From contig NZ_VFMX01000001.1 of assembly GCF_006715285.1 (NCBI RefSeq), forward strand, positions 868,001-932,000: a stretch of 64,000 bases of DNA, given 5' to 3'. Each line of letters starts with the position of its first letter. The first letter of the stretch is position 1. A program made the translations under genes and the position numbers. Shown piece after piece: positions 61,460-64,000 of this stretch. The DNA is from Arthrobacter sp. SLBN-83. Lineage in GTDB: Bacteria; Actinomycetota; Actinomycetes; Actinomycetales; Micrococcaceae. The notes under the pieces are model-generated. The model searched no databases, was not told where the DNA came from, and worked only from the letters and a program-made list of their open reading frames with translations.

Positions 61460-62500
61460 ATGCGCATCGCCATCACTGGAGCCAGCGGAAATGCCGGAAC
61501 AGCACTGCTGCGCAACCTGCAGGGCCAACTGGCCCGGAAGCCCGGCAGCCTGCAGCTTGTGGGCATCAGCCGCAGGCTGCCCGACACTTCCCAGGAGCCC
61601 TACGTGGGCGTGCAGTGGCACACCCTGGACGTGGGCCTGGAGCAGGACAGGCCAGAGCTGGAAAAGGCCCTCCTGGGCGTCGACGCGGTGGTCCATCTAG
61701 CGTGGCAAATTCAGCCAAACCACAATTTGGACCTCCTGCACCGGACAAATGTCACCGGCACGAAGAACCTGCTGGAAGCCGCTGCCAAGGCGGGCGTGAA
61801 ACAGGTTGTCTGCGCGTCCTCCGTGGGCGCCTACAGCAACTCTGCCAAGGAGCCGCGCAGGGACGAGTCCTGGCCGGCAACCGGAATGGCCGGCTCCCAC
61901 TACAGCCGGCACAAAGCCGAGCAGGAAAAACTGCTGGATGAGTTCACTGCCGCTCATCCGGATATTTCGGTGGCCAGGCTCAGGCCGGGGCTCATTTTCC
62001 AGGGCCGGGCGGGAAGTGAGATTGGCAGGTACTTCCTGGGGCACGTCTTTCCGCGGCTCGTACCGAGGAAACCATGGCTTCCGCTGCTGCCGGCTCCGGA
62101 CAACCTGGTTTTCCAGGCAGTCCATGCGGACGACGTTGCGGAGGCCTACTGGCGCGCGGTGGACCAGCGGGCCAGCGGCGCCTTCAACATTGCCGCAGAG
62201 CCCGTCCTGAACCCCCAGGAACTGGCCCGCATCCTCGGCGCAAGGAGAATTCTGCCCGTACCCATGCGGCTGCTCCACGCCATAGTCGACCTGACATGGC
62301 GGGCAAGGATCCAGCCCACCGATTCAGGCTGGGTGGAGATGGCCGCGGGCGCGCCCATCATGGACACCAGCCGGGCGCGGCGGATCCTGGGATGGGAACC
62401 ACAGGTATCCTCCACTGACGCCGTCAAGGAACTCCTGGTGGGCATGGGAACGGGGGAAGGAGTAGCCCCTTCCCCCGTCCTCAAGCCGCGCAAGCCCTAG
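61460..62500 (+). CDS. NAD-dependent epimerase/dehydratase-type SDR
   Basis: A 346-residue extended SDR: MRIAITGASGNAGTALLRNLQGQLARKP (dinucleotide site GxxGxxG), VDAVVHLAWQIQPNHN, CASSVGAYSNSA and HYSRHKAEQEKLL (a YxxxK in HYSRHKAE). No sugar-nucleotide-specific motif stands out; it lies in the broad group of stress-induced actinobacterial SDRs. GTTTTGCC/AAGGAG-like ribosome site precedes the ATG. Divergent from the sigma factor gene. Confidence 0.88.
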   Translation: MRIAITGASGNAGTALLRNLQGQLARKPGSLQLVGISRRLPDTSQEPYVGVQWHTLDVGLEQDRPELEKALLGVDAVVHLAWQIQPNHNLDLLHRTNVTGTKNLLEAAAKAGVKQVVCASSVGAYSNSAKEPRRDESWPATGMAGSHYSRHKAEQEKLLDEFTAAHPDISVARLRPGLIFQGRAGSEIGRYFLGHVFPRLVPRKPWLPLLPAPDNLVFQAVHADDVAEAYWRAVDQRASGAFNIAAEPVLNPQELARILGARRILPVPMRLLHAIVDLTWRARIQPTDSGWVEMAAGAPIMDTSRARRILGWEPQVSSTDAVKELLVGMGTGEGVAPSPVLKPRKP

Positions 62501-62553
62501 CTCCCGGCGGCAGCTCTCCCGCGGTTGATCCCCCCACCGGGACAGCCGGGATC

Positions 62554-63216
62554 CTAGATGCGCGGATTTCCTTCGCCCCGCGCCTCCTGCCCCATGGAGG
62601 TGTCCCCGCGGCCAGGCTGGCGCCCTCGCCCGGATTCGTCCTCGGGAAATTCCGTGTTCGCACCCGCAGCTGTCGCGTCACGGTGCGCGCCGTGGCCAGG
62701 CTCAGAGTCGGAATGCCCGATGCTCGAATGCCCGGCGTGCGTTTGGTCCGCGTTCCTTTCGTCGGCATTCACGTGGCCGGCGTCCTGATATCCGGCGTTT
62801 GCATGCCCACCGTCCACGTACCCCGCATCGCGGCCGGCAGGAGTGTCATGGCGCCGGTTGCGGTCCGCTCCGGCGTCGGGGTCGATCTCGTCCGCCTTGC
62901 GGGTATGGCTGGCAACGTCGCCGCGCAGGGACTGGGCTTCATGGCTGCGCTGTTCAGCTTCTTTTTGCAGCCGCGCCGCGTCAACCTTGGCCTGTTCGGC
63001 GTCGGCACGCGCCCGGATGGCTTTGGCCTCCCGTTCGCGGGCGTCGATCTCCATGTTCTCGGCTTCGCGCCGGATCTCCGCGGCCTTTTCCCGGTGCTCC
63101 TGGTCCCGCTTCTCCTGCATTGCTTTCCGGCGCCTTCCTCCGGCCAGAAGCAGCACCACGATGAGCACCACCACAACAACGGCAACTAACACCCATACCC
63201 ATGGAGCTGTGTCCAT
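62554..63216 (-). CDS. Membrane-anchored coiled-coil protein with a His/Asp/Gly-rich tail
   Basis: A 220-residue protein: one N-terminal helix (WVWVLVAVVVVVLIVVLLLAG), a basic stop-transfer (GGRRRKAMQEKRDQEHREKAAE), and a charged coiled coil (about residues 30-105, with REKAAEIRREAENMEIDAREREAKAIRARADAEQAKVDAARLQKEAE heptads). A tail of about 90 residues is rich in His, Asp and Gly, with degenerate AGY/AGH repeats (DAGYVDGGHANAGYQDAGHVNADERN). I recognise no family. Divergent from the partial gene at 63403. Confidence 0.75.
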   Translation of the reverse strand: MDTAPWVWVLVAVVVVVLIVVLLLAGGRRRKAMQEKRDQEHREKAAEIRREAENMEIDAREREAKAIRARADAEQAKVDAARLQKEAEQRSHEAQSLRGDVASHTRKADEIDPDAGADRNRRHDTPAGRDAGYVDGGHANAGYQDAGHVNADERNADQTHAGHSSIGHSDSEPGHGAHRDATAAGANTEFPEDESGRGRQPGRGDTSMGQEARGEGNPRI

Positions 63217-63286
63217 TTTTCCCACCACTTTCCACTTCGTTGTGACCGGGCAGGCCATCGCCATTCCGGCTGACATTTTTGGAACG

Positions 63287-63311
63287 GTTATAACTCTCTT
63301 AGCAAGGGTAC
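63287..63311 (+). promoter_or_regulatory. SigB/SigF-type promoter for the gene at 63403
   Basis: GTTATA (63287-63292), 13-bp spacer, then GGGTAC (63306-63311), close to the SigB/SigF consensus GTTT-N13-15-GGGTAT. It ends 91 nt before the ATG at 63403, and the neighbouring gene at 60353 encodes a sigma factor of that subgroup. Confidence 0.5.
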
Positions 63312-63402
63312 TTACCTTTTATTAGTAATCATGCTTATCATTTTACGGCCAGTATTGCTGGTTCTTGATTCAACAACCGGCCTTCTTGGAAAGAGAGCGA
63401 AG

Positions 63403-64000
63403 ATGACAGAGAACCAATGGTCCGAGGATCCCGCTTACACCGCCCCTCCGGCCACTACAGGAATCCCTGGCGAGCGGGAGCCCGCCACCTTCCCGTCCAC
63501 CACCGCTCCCCTGACCGGCGAGAGCCAGGCCGGCTACGCCCAAAGCTCTGATGCCCAGGCCGGTGATGCCTCTGGTTCATCCCGCAAGGATGCAGCCAAG
63601 GAAGAAGCAGCCGATGTAGCCCGGACTGCCAAGGGATCGGCGCAGGGAGTGGCGGAGACTGCCAAGAGTGAGGCCGCGAACGTGGCACATGAGGCAAAGG
63701 CCAACGCGCAGGACCTGCTGCACCAGGCCAAGTCGGGGCTGACCAGCCAGGCCGGCACGCAGCAGCAGAAGGCTGCCGAAGGCATGCGCAACATTTCCAG
63801 CCAGCTGCACAGCATGGCCAGCGCACCGGACCAGCAGGGCGTGGCAAGCGATTTGGTCCGGCAGGCGGCCGAGCGTACCTCCTCGGTGGCGTCCTGGTTG
63901 GAGAACCGCGAGCCCGGCGACCTCCTGAACGAAGTCACGCGCTTCGCCCGCAACCGTCCCGGCACCTTCCTGCTCCTCGCCGCAGGCGCCGGCGTCCTGG
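63403..64000 (+). CDS. Stress-type Ala-rich protein with C-terminal membrane region (3' end outside window)
   Basis: The frame is open to the window edge (199 codons visible). A hydrophilic N-terminus (MTENQWSEDPAYTAPPATTG) is followed by a long amphipathic Ala/Lys/Glu helix region with 11-residue-like repeats (KEEAADVARTAKGSAQGVAETAKSEAANVAHEAKANAQDLLHQAKSGL), resembling LEA-type proteins, then a hydrophobic segment (RPGTFLLLAAGAGVL) at the edge. It is a likely envelope/stress protein; neighbours in such loci are often phage-holin-like and DUF3618 proteins. AAAGAGAG precedes the ATG. Confidence 0.8.
   Translation, partial: MTENQWSEDPAYTAPPATTGIPGEREPATFPSTTAPLTGESQAGYAQSSDAQAGDASGSSRKDAAKEEAADVARTAKGSAQGVAETAKSEAANVAHEAKANAQDLLHQAKSGLTSQAGTQQQKAAEGMRNISSQLHSMASAPDQQGVASDLVRQAAERTSSVASWLENREPGDLLNEVTRFARNRPGTFLLLAAGAGVL

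Noticed and set aside
1..64000. CRISPR arrays, prophage or insertion sequences
   Set aside because: No spaced repeat arrays, no transposase or integrase motifs and no phage structural genes are seen. The direct repeats found are short and local.

Overview
The window looks like a chromosomal segment of a high-GC actinobacterium of the Arthrobacter/Pseudarthrobacter group (Micrococcaceae). I infer this from the GC-rich coding style, frequent GTG starts, the tRNA Glu-Asp-Phe cluster, an Asp23/DUF2273 envelope operon, a 13E12/DUF222 HNH protein, an RfaE-like heptose locus and a SigB/SigF-type sigma factor. Genes are dense on both strands. I see no prophage, insertion sequence, rRNA or CRISPR array.

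Layout. 1-7.2 kb: end of an unknown gene, then an alpha-glucoside-type ABC importer (LacI regulator, small membrane protein, two permeases, lipoprotein) divergent from a GH13 alpha-glucosidase, with a LacI-type operator between them. 7.2-10 kb: a five-gene Asp23/DUF2273/AmaP envelope-stress operon with 4-nt overlaps at every junction, then three tRNAs. 10-18.5 kb: PHP protein, EamA exporter, small zincin, CDF metal exporter, NlpC/P60 hydrolase, and an ABC exporter with a LolA-like lipoprotein-carrier protein. 18.5-28.4 kb: a rifampin-phosphotransferase-like PEP-synthase relative with a tandem universal stress protein, a short Rossmann protein, CopC, a purine permease, a cation/proton antiporter and hutG. 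28.4-34.5 kb: a DcuS/CitA-like two-component system divergent from a tripartite tricarboxylate transporter (tctCBA) with a universal stress protein. 34.5-44 kb: a frameshifted fumarylacetoacetate-hydrolase-family gene, two small unknown genes, the histidine-utilisation operon (iclR-hutU-hutH), an HNH protein and an amino-acid permease. 44-50 kb: a HxlR/quinone-oxidoreductase divergent pair, a LysR-controlled 3-hydroxybutyrate dehydrogenase plus MHS transporter, and a spermidine-synthase-like protein. 50-60 kb: a nine-gene heptose/glycosyltransferase locus. 60-64 kb: a stress sigma factor, an SDR, and two envelope/stress proteins, the last cut by the window edge.

The most unusual content is (i) the heptose locus at 50.2-60.1 kb. 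It contains GmhA, GmhB, two separate HldE-like kinase/nucleotidyltransferase fusions, a GT9 heptosyltransferase-like protein, two other glycosyltransferases, an aldehyde dehydrogenase and an SDR, in an organism with no lipopolysaccharide. (ii) Two copies of a 58-bp palindrome with identical 27-4-27 geometry and compensatory base changes, one in front of hutH and one forming the end of a LysR gene. (iii) A set of near-identical 18-bp IclR-type operators in the hut locus, with a weaker copy before the neighbouring amino-acid permease.

Functional names come from motif and domain recognition by reading; no database search was run.
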